NCBI GenBank assembly: GCA_004020645.1
Contig: SAQL01000016.1
Span: 1 to 64,000 of the forward strand
Direction: 5' to 3'
Source of the DNA: Mesorhizobium sp.
GTDB taxonomy: Bacteria > Pseudomonadota > Alphaproteobacteria > Rhizobiales > Rhizobiaceae
DNA length: 64,000 nt
The notes under the pieces are model-generated. The model worked only from the letters and a program-made list of their open reading frames with translations, was not told where the DNA came from and did no database searches. The translations under genes were made by a program, and so were the position numbers. This document shows positions 16,333-25,165 of the stretch, piece after piece (within the stretch, counting starts at the first letter, position 1; each line of letters starts with the position of its first letter).

Positions 16333-16848
16333 ATGAAACAACTGCTTTTGCTTCGCCACGCCAAGTCGAGCTGGGACGATCCTGACCTTCTCGACTTCGA
16401 CCGGCCGCTTTCCGGGCGCGGGCTCAGGGCCGCCCCCCTGGTCGGGCGCGAACTGGTCAGGCGGGGCTGGCTGCCCGATCTGGCGCTGGTGTCGCCAGCG
16501 CTGCGCACCCGCGACACATGGCGGCTGGTCTCGGCGGAACTGCCGGCGAAAACGCCCGCCAAATTTGTCCAGGCGCTCTACGAGGCCAGTGCGGCAGACG
16601 TTCTCGCCAAGGTACGGCAGGCAAATGCGGCAACAAGCAGTCTTTTGGTGCTCGGCCACAATCCCGGCCTGGAGGAATTCGCGCGCCGGCTTGCCGGCGC
16701 CGGATCGGATGCCGCGGCACTCATAAAGCTTGAAGAAAAATTCCCGACGGCAGCCCTTGCCCGCTTCGTTTTCGACGGTGACTGGGCACGGCTGGCCCTC
16801 GGCGATGCGAGGCTGACACACTGCGTTTGGCCGAAGGATCTGCGCTAG
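16333..16848 (+). CDS. SixA-type histidine phosphatase
   Basis: A 171-residue member of the histidine phosphatase superfamily, SixA branch. The catalytic RHG-like motif is LLRHAKSSW, followed by DRPLSGRGLRAAPLVGREL. Then come SPALRTRDTW, the second histidine in VLGHNPGLEEFAR, and a C-terminal WPKDLR tail. SixA removes phosphate from phosphohistidine in signalling or PTS proteins; the target here is unknown. The start is the ATG of MKQLLLLRHAK, where the family starts. It lies 10 bases after the DUF2251-like gene. Confidence 0.88.
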   Translation: MKQLLLLRHAKSSWDDPDLLDFDRPLSGRGLRAAPLVGRELVRRGWLPDLALVSPALRTRDTWRLVSAELPAKTPAKFVQALYEASAADVLAKVRQANAATSSLLVLGHNPGLEEFARRLAGAGSDAAALIKLEEKFPTAALARFVFDGDWARLALGDARLTHCVWPKDLR

Positions 16849-16887
16849 CGCATGGGCCCGAGACTTGTTGATAGGCAAAAGCAAGAA

Positions 16888-16910
16888 CGGCGGGGCCAAG
16901 CCCGCCGCTC
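16888..16910. terminator. Bidirectional terminator
   Basis: CGGCGGG (16888-16894) pairs with CCCGCCG (16901-16907) around a 6-base loop, with CTCTTT following. It lies between the convergent SixA-type and DUF680 genes. Confidence 0.6.
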
Positions 16911-16933
16911 TTTGAGTTCCGAAGCTTGAGGAT

Positions 16934-17203
16934 TTAGCGGCCCCAGTTGCCCCGGCCGGACTGAGGCACGACGGACTGTGCCGTGCCGGACTCGGTCGTC
17001 GCATTGGTGTTGACAGCGTTGTGCTCGGTCGGCAGCACGTTACCGATCGAACCCGTCAACGTGTTGTCAACATTTCCAACAGCCGCATTGCCAACAGGCT
17101 CGGCCGGCTGGTTAACGCCGTCCGATCCATAGTGGTCGCTGCCGGCAAAGGCGCTGCCTGTGGCAATGAGGATGGCGGCAGCGGTAAGAGCAATCTTAGT
17201 CAT
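16934..17203 (-). CDS. Secreted DUF680 family protein
   Basis: An 89-residue exported protein of DUF680, a family nearly confined to Mesorhizobium. The signal peptide MTKIALTAAAILIATGSAFA is followed by the mature start GSDHYGSDGVNQP. The rest is a low-complexity Asn/Gly/Thr/Val-rich chain (GNAAVGNVDNTLTGSIGN, NAVNTNATTESG) ending in a basic GRGNWGR. No enzyme motif is present. It probably acts in the periplasm or at the cell surface. Its presence is one of the best pointers to the genus. Confidence 0.85.
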   Translation of the reverse strand: MTKIALTAAAILIATGSAFAGSDHYGSDGVNQPAEPVGNAAVGNVDNTLTGSIGNVLPTEHNAVNTNATTESGTAQSVVPQSGRGNWGR

Positions 17204-17559
17204 CTCAGCTACTCCAGTATTTTCATACTTTCAGTGTTATCGTCCGTCTCGTGGCGTGCCTTGGGAGGATTTCGCGTCGCTCGGACTACCCCGAGGTGGG
17301 TTGGCAGTGCGGCGGTTTCCAATCACAAAGATGTTCCGGCCATGCCCTGAATCGGGTGCTTGAAATCCGCCAAAAGGCTTCCTTCGCCATAATTTTTCAC
17401 ATCCTCTTCAAGATGTTAGGCAAATACGCCTGCCGCGTAGCGCGGCCATTTGCTGAGCCGGCGTTTCACTCGGTCTTGCACGATACGTCAATAGAAACGG
17501 TTCGATTTCCCCGCTGACGTGCAAATGAAGTCATACAGCTGTCGGCTTTCGTTTGCCGC
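17204..17559. other. Intergenic region
   Basis: About 355 bases between the DUF680 gene and the end of the DUF2270 gene. It must hold the DUF680 promoter. I see no gene, repeat or terminator in it. Confidence 0.5.
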
Positions 17560-18258
17560 TTAGACGTGGACGTCACCGAAGGAGAGTTCGCCGTCCTCGC
17601 CGGCGGTCAGGAACGCCGTGACCAGCAGGCCGGCATAGAAGGCGGCGACCAGCACGACGATGACCACGCCGGGGATAGGCCCTAGGGCCGCGCCGGCAAC
17701 GGCCTCGCGCACCGAACTGACGAAGTCGATGCGGACACCTTCGGTTAGAAGACTGGGGGTCGACAGTTTGAGGATCCAGGCCAGCAGCAGGATCAGCAGC
17801 ATGTGGATGTAGTTTCGACGCAGACGGCGCGCCAACGCCGCTCGTTGCGAAATGAGGAATTTTGGAGTGCGCAGGCTTTCGCCGACGACCAACAGCCAAT
17901 CGGACGCGAAGTCCGGCTGCGGCGAGAATATCTGCGCGAAATAGTGCCGTTCGAACTGGCGCACGCGGGCCCGGTAAACGTCGAAGAAGCGATACCGCCG
18001 CGCTTCTATCCACAGCAGCAACAGTACAAGCAGCATGGCAAAAAGCAGCACGCCGTGATGCGCGCTGGCCGTCGAAAGCGAGACGGACAACATCGCCGCA
18101 ACGACCGTTATCGCCCAATTGCTCGTCCGGTCCAGGCGGTCGCGCCACCCTGTCATGCGCAGAATCTCGGCGCGATGAAAGTGCGACATCGTGGTTACGA
18201 GTTCACCGGACGAAAGTGTCTTTCCGATGGGGGCCGGCGCCGCCAATGCTTCTGCCAT
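17560..18258 (-). CDS. DUF2270 membrane protein
   Basis: A 232-residue inner-membrane protein. Four hydrophobic segments are visible: two near residues 53-95 (NWAITVVAAMLSVSLSTA; GVLLFAMLLVLLLLWIEARRYRFFDVYRARVRQFE), one near 145 (IHMLLILLLAWIL), and one near 190-215 (IPGVVIVVLVAAFYAGLLVTAFL). The motif WIEARRYRFFDVYRAR, with many arginines after helix 2, is typical of DUF2270. The function is unknown. GGAGGT lies 6 bases before the chosen ATG. Confidence 0.8.
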   Translation of the reverse strand: MAEALAAPAPIGKTLSSGELVTTMSHFHRAEILRMTGWRDRLDRTSNWAITVVAAMLSVSLSTASAHHGVLLFAMLLVLLLLWIEARRYRFFDVYRARVRQFERHYFAQIFSPQPDFASDWLLVVGESLRTPKFLISQRAALARRLRRNYIHMLLILLLAWILKLSTPSLLTEGVRIDFVSSVREAVAGAALGPIPGVVIVVLVAAFYAGLLVTAFLTAGEDGELSFGDVHV

Positions 18259-18316
18259 CACCATACCTCCACCCGCCCACGCAAAAACGGCCGGATGGAT
18301 ATATCGTTCCGACGCT

Positions 18317-20425
18317 TCAATTGGCCGGGCGCAGCCAGACCTTATTGTCGTGGAACGCAGCACCGCCATAGGGCGCCGGCGCGTCGGCGCCGGTCAGGAC
18401 GTTGATGCCCTCGCCGCGCTCGTGGGCGCTGTTCGGCCAGATGCCTTCGGCCACCACGACGCCGCGCTTGATGCCGTCGAACAATCTTGCGTGCAGCACA
18501 ACTTCGCCGCGCGTATTGCCGATCTCGACGCGGTCGCCGTTGGCCAGCCCATAGGCTGCCGCATCGTCCGGATGCAAAAGCAGTTCAGGCCGGCCCTCCT
18601 TGGCCTTCGACACCGGCGTCTCCGAAAAAGTCGAGTTGAGGAAATTGCGCGCCGGCGAGGTGGTCAGCCGGAACGGATGCGCCTCATCCGCCACCTCGAT
18701 CAGGTCGACGTGGTCGGGAAATTCCGGCAGGCTTGCCACCGGCCCGAACAGGCCCATGCTTTTCGGCGGCCGGTTGGGCGCCGCCTGCCCGGTCCAGTCG
18801 GCGCGGAAGCGGAATTTTCCGTCAGCGTGGCCGAAGCCGTCGATAAAATGCGCCGCTTCGAAATCCGGCTGCAAATCGACCCACTTTTGTTCCTTGAGGC
18901 TCGAAAAACTGCCGAGGCCGCGCTTGCCCAAAATGATGTCGATATGCTGCTGCTCGGTCATGCCGAAGCCGGGCCTGTCGCCAACACCGAGCCTGTTACC
19001 GAGTTCCTCGATGACGAAATGGTTGCTGCGCGGTCCTTCCGGCGGGTCGATCAGCTTCGGACCGAGCGTGATGTGCTGGTTGCCGCCGCCTTTGTAGACA
19101 TCGTCATGCTCTAAAAACATTGTCGCCGGCAGCACGACATCGGCGAGTTTTGCGGTGTCGGTCATGAACTGCTCGTGCACGCAGGAAAACAGATCGTCGC
19201 GCAGAAAACCCTGCTTCACCAGCCGCTGCTCCGGCGCGACATTGACCGGATTGGTGTTCTGGATCAGCAGCGCGGTCACCGGCGGGCCGCCATAGAGCGC
19301 ATCCGCCGCCCCGGTCAGAACTGGGCCGATGCGCGAATGGTCGAGGTGGCGGATCGCGGGGTCGCGCATCCGCGTGCCTTCCAGCAGTTCCTGGTTGAGC
19401 TTGAAGATGCCCGAATTGGAATGGAAGGCGCCGCCGCCCTCATATTGCCAGCAGCCGGTGACCGCGGCGATCGAGGCCGCGGCATGCATGTTGACCGAGC
19501 CGTTGCGCTGGCGCGAGAAGCCGTAGCCGAGGCGGAAATAGGTTTTCTTGGTCGTGCCGACGAGGCGAGCAAAGGTCTCGATCTCGTCGACCGAAAGCCC
19601 GGTGATATCAGCCGCCCATTGCGGCGTCCTCGTCTGAAGATGCGCTTCCAGACCGTGCGGATCGTCAGTGTATTTTTCCAAATAGGTGCGGTCGGCCATG
19701 CCGTCACGGAACAGCACATGCATCACCGCGCAGGCCAGCGCGCCGTCGGTGCCGGGCTTCAGCACCAGGCCGAGATCGGCCTGCTTCATCGTCGCGTTCT
19801 CGTAGACGTCGATGACGACGATCTTGGCGCCGCGTTCCTTGCGCGCTTTGATCGCGTGGGTCATGACATTGACCTGAGTGACCACGGCATTGGTGCCCCA
19901 GACCACCACGCAGTCGGACTTGGCCATCTCGCGCGGGTCGGGACCGCGCAGCGCGCCGGCGCCCATCATCCAGCCGGTCCAGGCCAGATTGGTGCAGATC
20001 GACCCGAAGAAGCCGGAATACTTCTTCGCGTGGCGCAGCCGCTCGATGCCGTCGCGCTGCACCAGCCCCATCGTGCCGGCATAGTAATAGGGCCAGACCG
20101 TCTCCGAGCCGTATTTTGCCTCGGCCTCGATAAACTTTTCGGCGACGAGGTCGAGTGCAGCCTCCCAGCTCGCTTCCTTCCAGGTGCCCTCGCCCTTGGC
20201 GCCGGCACGGATCAGCGGCTTCAGCAGACGGTCGGGATGATGGACGCGGTCGGCGTAACGGGCGACCTTGGCGCAGATGACGCCTGATGTGTAGCTGTTG
20301 GCCTTGGCGCCATGGACGCGGCCGATGCGCTTGCTGTCGAGCAGCTCGACCTCGAGCGCGCAGGTCGACGGGCAATCATGCGGACAGGCCGAATGGCCGA
20401 TCCTGAGCTTGGCGTGCTGATTCAT
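18317..20425 (-). CDS. Molybdopterin-dependent oxidoreductase
   Basis: A 702-residue protein of the molybdopterin oxidoreductase superfamily, in the formate dehydrogenase/anaerobic reductase group. The N-terminal [4Fe-4S] site has C-x3-C-x3-C (CPHDCPSTC) with the fourth Cys at about residue 51 (GVICAKVARY). Middle blocks (GSICTNLAWTGW, VWGTNAVVTQVNVM, RLGYGFSRQRNG, TGCWQYEGGG, IQNTNPVNVAPEQ) bind the bis-MGD cofactor. The C-terminal domain starts around LTTSPARNFLNSTFSE. There is no Tat signal, so it is likely cytoplasmic. The donor and acceptor are not evident. A damaged copy of its first 72 codons lies at 21842-22060. Confidence 0.9.
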   Translation of the reverse strand: MNQHAKLRIGHSACPHDCPSTCALEVELLDSKRIGRVHGAKANSYTSGVICAKVARYADRVHHPDRLLKPLIRAGAKGEGTWKEASWEAALDLVAEKFIEAEAKYGSETVWPYYYAGTMGLVQRDGIERLRHAKKYSGFFGSICTNLAWTGWMMGAGALRGPDPREMAKSDCVVVWGTNAVVTQVNVMTHAIKARKERGAKIVVIDVYENATMKQADLGLVLKPGTDGALACAVMHVLFRDGMADRTYLEKYTDDPHGLEAHLQTRTPQWAADITGLSVDEIETFARLVGTTKKTYFRLGYGFSRQRNGSVNMHAAASIAAVTGCWQYEGGGAFHSNSGIFKLNQELLEGTRMRDPAIRHLDHSRIGPVLTGAADALYGGPPVTALLIQNTNPVNVAPEQRLVKQGFLRDDLFSCVHEQFMTDTAKLADVVLPATMFLEHDDVYKGGGNQHITLGPKLIDPPEGPRSNHFVIEELGNRLGVGDRPGFGMTEQQHIDIILGKRGLGSFSSLKEQKWVDLQPDFEAAHFIDGFGHADGKFRFRADWTGQAAPNRPPKSMGLFGPVASLPEFPDHVDLIEVADEAHPFRLTTSPARNFLNSTFSETPVSKAKEGRPELLLHPDDAAAYGLANGDRVEIGNTRGEVVLHARLFDGIKRGVVVAEGIWPNSAHERGEGINVLTGADAPAPYGGAAFHDNKVWLRPAN

Positions 20426-20534
20426 GGGAGCAGACTAGTCGGTTGCGAAAGCGGCGTGTAGGCCAGATGCAGCGCTAGCTTGCTTCTCCTTGCTGAGGCA
20501 AGCTGAAAATCTGGCGACCACCAGCGCGGAGCCG

Positions 20535-21254
20535 TTAGAACTGCGTCGTCAACGCTGTCAGCCAGTCGGGCGAAGCGTTGACGAGTGCGGTTTCCAACGC
20601 CTTGTCGAACCCAGACAGAATCGCGGCGGCGGTCATCACCAGCAAGACGCCTAACGCGACCTTCAGCCCGCTGCCGGCGCCGGCGATGTGGCTGCGCCAA
20701 CTCAGCAAGGTCTCGCGGGACAGTAGTCCGAGGATCAGCAACGGCACGGCAGCACCGAGACCAAACAGGACCATGGTGACCCCAACCTGGCCAAGGTCTT
20801 GGCCCTGCGCTGCAAGGACGGAAGCGGCACCGAGAGTCGGGCCAACGCAAGGGCTCCACACCGCGCCGAGCAGCAGACCGACGCCGAACTGCCCCCAAAG
20901 GCCAACGGAAGAAAAGCCGCCAAACCGCTGCTCGACCCAGTTGCCGGCCGGACCGGCCGCAAGCGCGATATGCGCCTGGAATGGCGGCACGATCAATATC
21001 GTGCCGAGGACGAGCATCAGAACTGCGGCGGCGCTGCGAAAGACACCGCCGTCAAGCCCGACGGAGAACCCGACCGTGGCGACGAAGAGCCCTATGGCCG
21101 TGAAGGATATGGCAAGTCCTGCGGCCAGCGCGATGGGGCCATAGCGATGCTGACTGACGGCAGCACCGAGCACGACCGGGATTAGCGGCAGCACGCATGG
21201 CGACAGCGTCGACAGCACCCCGGCCAGGAACGAGAATATGAAGCCGAGTAGCAT
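20535..21254 (-). CDS. CcdA-like thiol-disulfide transmembrane protein
   Basis: A 239-residue six-helix membrane protein of the CcdA/DsbD-beta family, which carries electrons from cytoplasmic thioredoxin to periplasmic thiols. The two redox cysteines are in helix 1 (LSTLSPCVLPLIPVVLG) and helix 4 (GAVWSPCVGPTLGAAS), each in the conserved S/C-P-C context. The length is standard. The gene directly follows the exported thioredoxin-like gene with 9 bases between them, so the pair probably forms a reductive relay for cytochrome c maturation or repair of oxidised proteins. Confidence 0.9.
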   Translation of the reverse strand: MLLGFIFSFLAGVLSTLSPCVLPLIPVVLGAAVSQHRYGPIALAAGLAISFTAIGLFVATVGFSVGLDGGVFRSAAAVLMLVLGTILIVPPFQAHIALAAGPAGNWVEQRFGGFSSVGLWGQFGVGLLLGAVWSPCVGPTLGAASVLAAQGQDLGQVGVTMVLFGLGAAVPLLILGLLSRETLLSWRSHIAGAGSGLKVALGVLLVMTAAAILSGFDKALETALVNASPDWLTALTTQF

Positions 21255-21263
21255 CGCCGCCGC

Positions 21264-21659
21264 TCAGATCGTTTTATTAAGCAATTGCTTGATGGCATCC
21301 GACTTGGTCACGCCAACAAGCCGACCGACTTCCGTTGCGCCCTTGAAGGTGATCAGCGTGCTCTGCATCCGCGCACCAAGAGCCCGAACAACCTCTTTTT
21401 GGGAATCGAAATCGACTTCGAAAACGGCCAGGTTTGCGTGCTCGGGCGCAGGCAGCAACTGGCCGAGCACCCGCTTCTGCGCCTTGCAGATCGGACACCA
21501 GCTGGCGGTGATCTCGACCAGGATCGGCTTGCCTGCCTTTTGCGCCTCTTCGAAGGCCTGCCGTGTGTAGGCCATGCGGCTGGCCGCCAGCGCCGCCGGA
21601 GCCGAGGCGAGGCCCGATATTGCGGTCAGGCCGATGAGGAAGGTGCGACGGTCTAGCAT
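21264..21659 (-). CDS. Exported thioredoxin-fold protein
   Basis: A 131-residue periplasmic thioredoxin-like protein. The N-terminus MLDRRTFLIGLTAISGLASA has a twin-arginine-like RRTFL motif, cut near APAALA. The mature part starts YTRQAFEEAQKAGKPILVEITASWCPICKAQK, with active site WCPIC. It continues FEVDFDSQKEVVRAL and TLITFKG, where the usual cis-Pro position is altered (QSTLITF). It precedes ccdA by 9 bases and is probably its electron acceptor. The start follows CAGGAG. Confidence 0.85.
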   Translation of the reverse strand: MLDRRTFLIGLTAISGLASAPAALAASRMAYTRQAFEEAQKAGKPILVEITASWCPICKAQKRVLGQLLPAPEHANLAVFEVDFDSQKEVVRALGARMQSTLITFKGATEVGRLVGVTKSDAIKQLLNKTI

Positions 21660-21841
21660 TTCTTGACTCCTGAAGGTGTCGGCGGGCAAGTAATCCCGCC
21701 ATGGCGGACATGAGGATACGGTCCGTTGTTCGCGCCAGCGACGGCGAACGTTACAGGCTCACGGTAATGTTACCGAGGCCGCCCTTCGCTTGTGTCCACG
21801 TGCATTCGACGCCGTCAGCAGCCATCAGGTGCTGACGCCAA

Positions 21842-22060
21842 GCGCACCAGTGGCTTCAGCAAGCGCTCGGGATGATGGACGCGGTCGGCATAGCGGGCGA
21901 CCTTGGCGCGGATGACGCCTGATGTGTAGCTGTTGGCTTTGGCGCCATGGACGCGGCCGATGCGCTTGCCGTCGAGCAGCTCGACCTCGAGCGCGCAGGT
22001 CGACGGGCAATCATGCGGACAGGCCGAATAGCCGATCCTGAGCTTGGCGTGTTGATTCAT
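21842..22060 (-). pseudogene. Duplicated 5' fragment of the molybdopterin oxidoreductase
   Basis: The first 72 codons match the intact gene at 20425 in all but five positions (for example H11Y, S31G, D65E). After RLLKPLV the similarity stops and the frame soon ends. Cys51, the fourth ligand of the iron-sulfur cluster, is Arg here (GVIRAKVARY). About 45 bases upstream of the start also resemble the region upstream of the intact gene. The fragment cannot make a working enzyme. Confidence 0.85.
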
Positions 22061-22112
22061 GAGGGCAATCTAACTGCTTCTGACGACCAGGTGTAGCGCC
22101 AGATGATTAGCC

Positions 22113-22292
22113 AATCTCCCCCCTTGTGGGGGAGATGTCCGGCAGGACAGAGGGGGGCGCGAAGGATCGCCAAGTTTGGGTATGATCCCGCCCTGACCAA
22201 GGACGGCGGTCGGGCGGGGCAAATAACTGCCAGGCCGGCGGGACAGCGCCCCCCTCTGCCCTGCCGGGCATCTCCCCCACAAGGGGGAGATT
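22113..22292. repeat. Intergenic inverted-repeat element
   Basis: The two ends, 22113-22160 and 22246-22292, are inverted copies of about 47 bp with few mismatches, built around CCCTTGTGGGGGAGATGTCC. About 85 bp lie between them. There is no coding capacity. The form is that of the small palindromic repeats scattered in Mesorhizobium genomes. It sits between the broken oxidoreductase fragment and the ABC-F gene and may act as a terminator for the latter. Confidence 0.7.
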
Positions 22293-22301
22293 ACGCTTCC
22301 C

Positions 22302-24179
22302 CTACTCCGCCGTGCCTTCCTCGTATTCCGCCGACATCGACAGCCATTTTTCCTCATGGCCGGCGAGCGTCTGGGCCAGCTGCGAGCGCTCCTTGGCCAG
22401 CCGTGTCGCCGTCGACGGGTCCTTTTCATAGACCGCCGGATTGGCGAGCTCGTCCTCGATCAAATCGATGCGCTTGCGGATGCGGTCCATCAACGCTTCG
22501 GTGGCGCGGATCTCCTTGGCCAGCGGCTCGAAAGCGGCGCGGCGCGCTGCCGCATCGCGGCGGCGGTCGGCCTTCGAGGCTTTTTCGGCCTCGCGCTTGC
22601 CGCGGCGGTCGCCGGACACACCGGTGACCAGCGTCTTGTAGTCATCGAGGTCGCCATCATAGGGGTTGACCGCGCCGTCCTTGACCAGCCACAGCCGGTC
22701 GGCTGTTGCCTCGAGCAGATGGCGGTCGTGCGAGATCAGGATGACGGCGCCGGGAAATTCGTTCAGCGCATGGATAAGCGATTCACGGCTGTCGATGTCG
22801 AGATGGTTGGTCGGTTCGTCGAGGATGAACAGATTCGGCCCCTCGAACGCCGACAGGCCCATCAGCAGCCGCGCCTTCTCGCCGCCGGACAGGTCCTTGG
22901 CGGCGGTGTTCATCTTCTCAGTGGTCAGGCCGAACTGGGCGACGCGGCCGCGCACCTTCGATTCCGGCGCTTCCGGCATCAGCCGGCGGACATGCTCATA
23001 GGCATTTTCGTTCGGTCGGAGATCGTCGAGCTGATGCTGGGCAAAGATCGCCACCTTCAGCCCCGGTGCCACCGTCATCGTGCCGGTCTCCTGCTTCAGG
23101 CGGCCGGACAGCAATTTGGCGAAGGTCGACTTGCCGTTGCCGTTGGCGCCGAGCAGCGCGATGCGATCGTCGGCATCGATGCGCAGCGTCATCTTCTTCA
23201 GGATCGGCTCACCCCGGACATAGCCGACATTGACGTTGTTGAGCGCAATGATCGGCGAGGCCACGGTCTTCACCGGCTGGGGAAAGGAGAACGGCCGCAC
23301 GTTGTCGTTCACTATTGCGGCGATCGGCTTCATCTTCTCCAGCGCCTTGATACGCGACTGGGCCTGTCTCGCCTTGGAAGCCTTGGCGCGGAAGCGCTCG
23401 ACGAAGGACTCCATGTGCTTGCGCGCGGCTTCCTGCTTGACCCTGCCCTTCTCCTGCAATTCGCGCTGCTCGGTGTATTGGCGCTCGAACTGGTCGTAGC
23501 CGCCGCGCCAGAAGGTCAGCTTCTTTTGGTCGAGATGGACGATCGAGTTGACGGCGCGGTTGAGCAGGTCGCGGTCGTGCGAGATCAGCAGCACCGTGTG
23601 CGGATATTTCGACACGTAGTTTTCCAGCCACAGCGTGCCTTCGAGGTCGAGATAGTTGGTCGGCTCGTCGAGCAGCAGAAGATCGGGCTCGGCAAACAGC
23701 ACAGCGGCGAGTGCGACGCGCATGCGCCAGCCGCCAGAGAAGGACGAGGCCGGCCGCCGCTGGGCGTCGTCGTCGAAGCCGAGGCCGGCGAGGATGGTGG
23801 CGGCACGCGACTCGGCCGAATGGGCGTCGATATCGGCCAGCCGCATGTGGATATCGGCGATGCGGTGCGGATCGGTCGCCGTCTTTTCCTCCTCGAGCAG
23901 TGCGGAGCGTTCAAGGTCGGCCTTGAGCACGATCTCGATCAGCGGTTCCTCAGTGCCGGGCGCTTCCTGCGCCACCTGGCCGATGCGCGTGTTCTTCGGC
24001 AGGCCGATCGAGCCGGTCTCGGAGGCGAGGTCGCCGGTGATCGCCTTGAACAAAGTCGTTTTGCCGGTGCCGTTGCGACCGACAAGCCCTGCCTTGCTGC
24101 CGGCCGGCAAGGTCAGCGAGGCATGGTCAAGAAGCAGGCGTCCGGCCATGCGGAGCGAAAGGTCGTTAATGATCAGCAT
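22302..24179 (-). CDS. ABC-F family ATPase
   Basis: A 625-residue soluble protein with two ABC domains and no membrane part. Domain 1: Walker A GRNGTGKTT, signature FSGGWRMR, Walker B LLLLDEPTNYLD. The linker (residues about 240-310) is rich in Lys, Arg and Glu (RKHMESFVERFRAKASKARQAQSRIKALEKM). Domain 2: GANGNGKST, LSGGEKARL, LFILDEPTNHLD. The C-terminal extension of about 100 residues is a charged coiled coil (KREAEKASKADRRRDAAARR), as in the Uup/YheS groups. These proteins act on ribosomes; this one is probably a YheS-type translation factor. The start is MLIINDLSLR. Confidence 0.92.
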   Translation of the reverse strand: MLIINDLSLRMAGRLLLDHASLTLPAGSKAGLVGRNGTGKTTLFKAITGDLASETGSIGLPKNTRIGQVAQEAPGTEEPLIEIVLKADLERSALLEEEKTATDPHRIADIHMRLADIDAHSAESRAATILAGLGFDDDAQRRPASSFSGGWRMRVALAAVLFAEPDLLLLDEPTNYLDLEGTLWLENYVSKYPHTVLLISHDRDLLNRAVNSIVHLDQKKLTFWRGGYDQFERQYTEQRELQEKGRVKQEAARKHMESFVERFRAKASKARQAQSRIKALEKMKPIAAIVNDNVRPFSFPQPVKTVASPIIALNNVNVGYVRGEPILKKMTLRIDADDRIALLGANGNGKSTFAKLLSGRLKQETGTMTVAPGLKVAIFAQHQLDDLRPNENAYEHVRRLMPEAPESKVRGRVAQFGLTTEKMNTAAKDLSGGEKARLLMGLSAFEGPNLFILDEPTNHLDIDSRESLIHALNEFPGAVILISHDRHLLEATADRLWLVKDGAVNPYDGDLDDYKTLVTGVSGDRRGKREAEKASKADRRRDAAARRAAFEPLAKEIRATEALMDRIRKRIDLIEDELANPAVYEKDPSTATRLAKERSQLAQTLAGHEEKWLSMSAEYEEGTAE

Positions 24180-24584
24180 GGCCGCGCTTTTGCACGGGAC
24201 GTCAGCGCTTCGCAAGACCTTGAGCGCCGCTTGGCCGGATAAGGGCATGAAAATGCCAGCCGCGGCCGGTTGCTTGATGCCGCGGTGGGGAAGACGATTG
24301 ATCCGATCGCTGGCCTCGCCGGATCAGAGGGCCAGCTTTGAATTGGGCCGGGAACCTGCTGCGACGGCGCGGCGCCAGGCGAGCATCGACTTCTCGCATC
24401 TGAAAATTGCAGTTTTGTCACATTTGTCAGTTGATTGACTGTTCAAGGCGGTGGTCTTCCGCCATCACCCCATGACGCAACGGCAAGACTCAGCTATCTC
24501 TAGGTATGCGGCGGACCTGATACCCGCCTGGCCGGCGTCATCGCTCCCCTCCCAAGCGGCGCCGGCCACCTTTCCTGCGTTTCA
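24180..24584. other. Intergenic region
   Basis: About 405 bases between the ABC-F gene and the lipoprotein gene. It should contain the ABC-F promoter, but no clear sigma-70 site stands out. I see no gene or repeat. Confidence 0.45.
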
Positions 24585-24770
24585 TCACTGCGCCGGCGGC
24601 GTGCCGGGTTGATCGTCGCCTGACGTCGATTTGGGTGCAGGGTCGACCTGCGGGTTTTGATCGGCGCCGGGGGCCTTTGTCGGTGGGATGTTGTTGTCGC
24701 AAGCCGCGACAGCCAGCGCTGCCGCCAAAACGGGCCAGGTCGGGGCCAGCAAAATTGAGAGCTTGTTCAT
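24585..24770 (-). CDS. Small lipoprotein
   Basis: A 61-residue protein with a lipoprotein signal peptide (MNKLSILLAPTWPVLAAALAVAAC) whose lipobox is VAAC. The mature part is only about 38 residues, hydrophilic and rich in Pro, Asp and Lys (DNNIPPTKAPGADQNPQVDPAPKS), so it is probably disordered. AGGAGGTAGCG precedes the ATG. The function is unknown. It is divergent from the small gene at 24901. Confidence 0.7.
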   Translation of the reverse strand: MNKLSILLAPTWPVLAAALAVAACDNNIPPTKAPGADQNPQVDPAPKSTSGDDQPGTPPAQ

Positions 24771-24900
24771 CGCTACCTCCTGTCACCGGGCAAACGAGAC
24801 GGTGCCGATTTGGTTGCACGCTCAGGCAGAGCTTGGGGCGTTTGGAAAGCGGGGAACAAAACGCGGGCTCCTCGGTTGGTCCACACCAATGGAGAAAATC

Positions 24901-25071
24901 ATGATCCGTCTGCTCATAGCCGGGGCCGCCGTCTATGTGGCCTACCGCATAGTCAGGGAAATCGTCGACGAGGTGCCCGATGACTTCGATCCGCTGTTGC
25001 TGCCGCCTTCCGATGACGACAAGTCGCTGCCGCGGCAGTCAGCGGCGATGGGCGTGGAACCGCAGCGCTAG
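24901..25071 (+). CDS. Small single-helix hypothetical protein
   Basis: A 56-residue protein with one N-terminal hydrophobic segment (IRLLIAGAAVYVAYRIVREIV) and an acidic tail (DEVPDDFDPLLLPPSDDDK). GGAGAAAATC precedes the ATG; an ATG 12 bases upstream in the same frame is possible. The hydrophobic part could anchor it in the inner membrane. No family is recognised. Confidence 0.5.
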   Translation: MIRLLIAGAAVYVAYRIVREIVDEVPDDFDPLLLPPSDDDKSLPRQSAAMGVEPQR

Positions 25072-25165
25072 TTTCGGTTCATCGGTGGGGCGCCAGAAGG
25101 ATCGGACGCATCGGTCGCACGTACGAAAGCGTTGCGAACAAAGCAGAAACGATGCTTGATGGGCA

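Noticed and set aside
22356..24242. A 628-codon frame on the plus strand, opposite the ABC-F gene
   Set aside because: It has no ribosome site or domain, and the minus-strand gene has all ABC motifs. Long antisense frames are common in GC-rich DNA.
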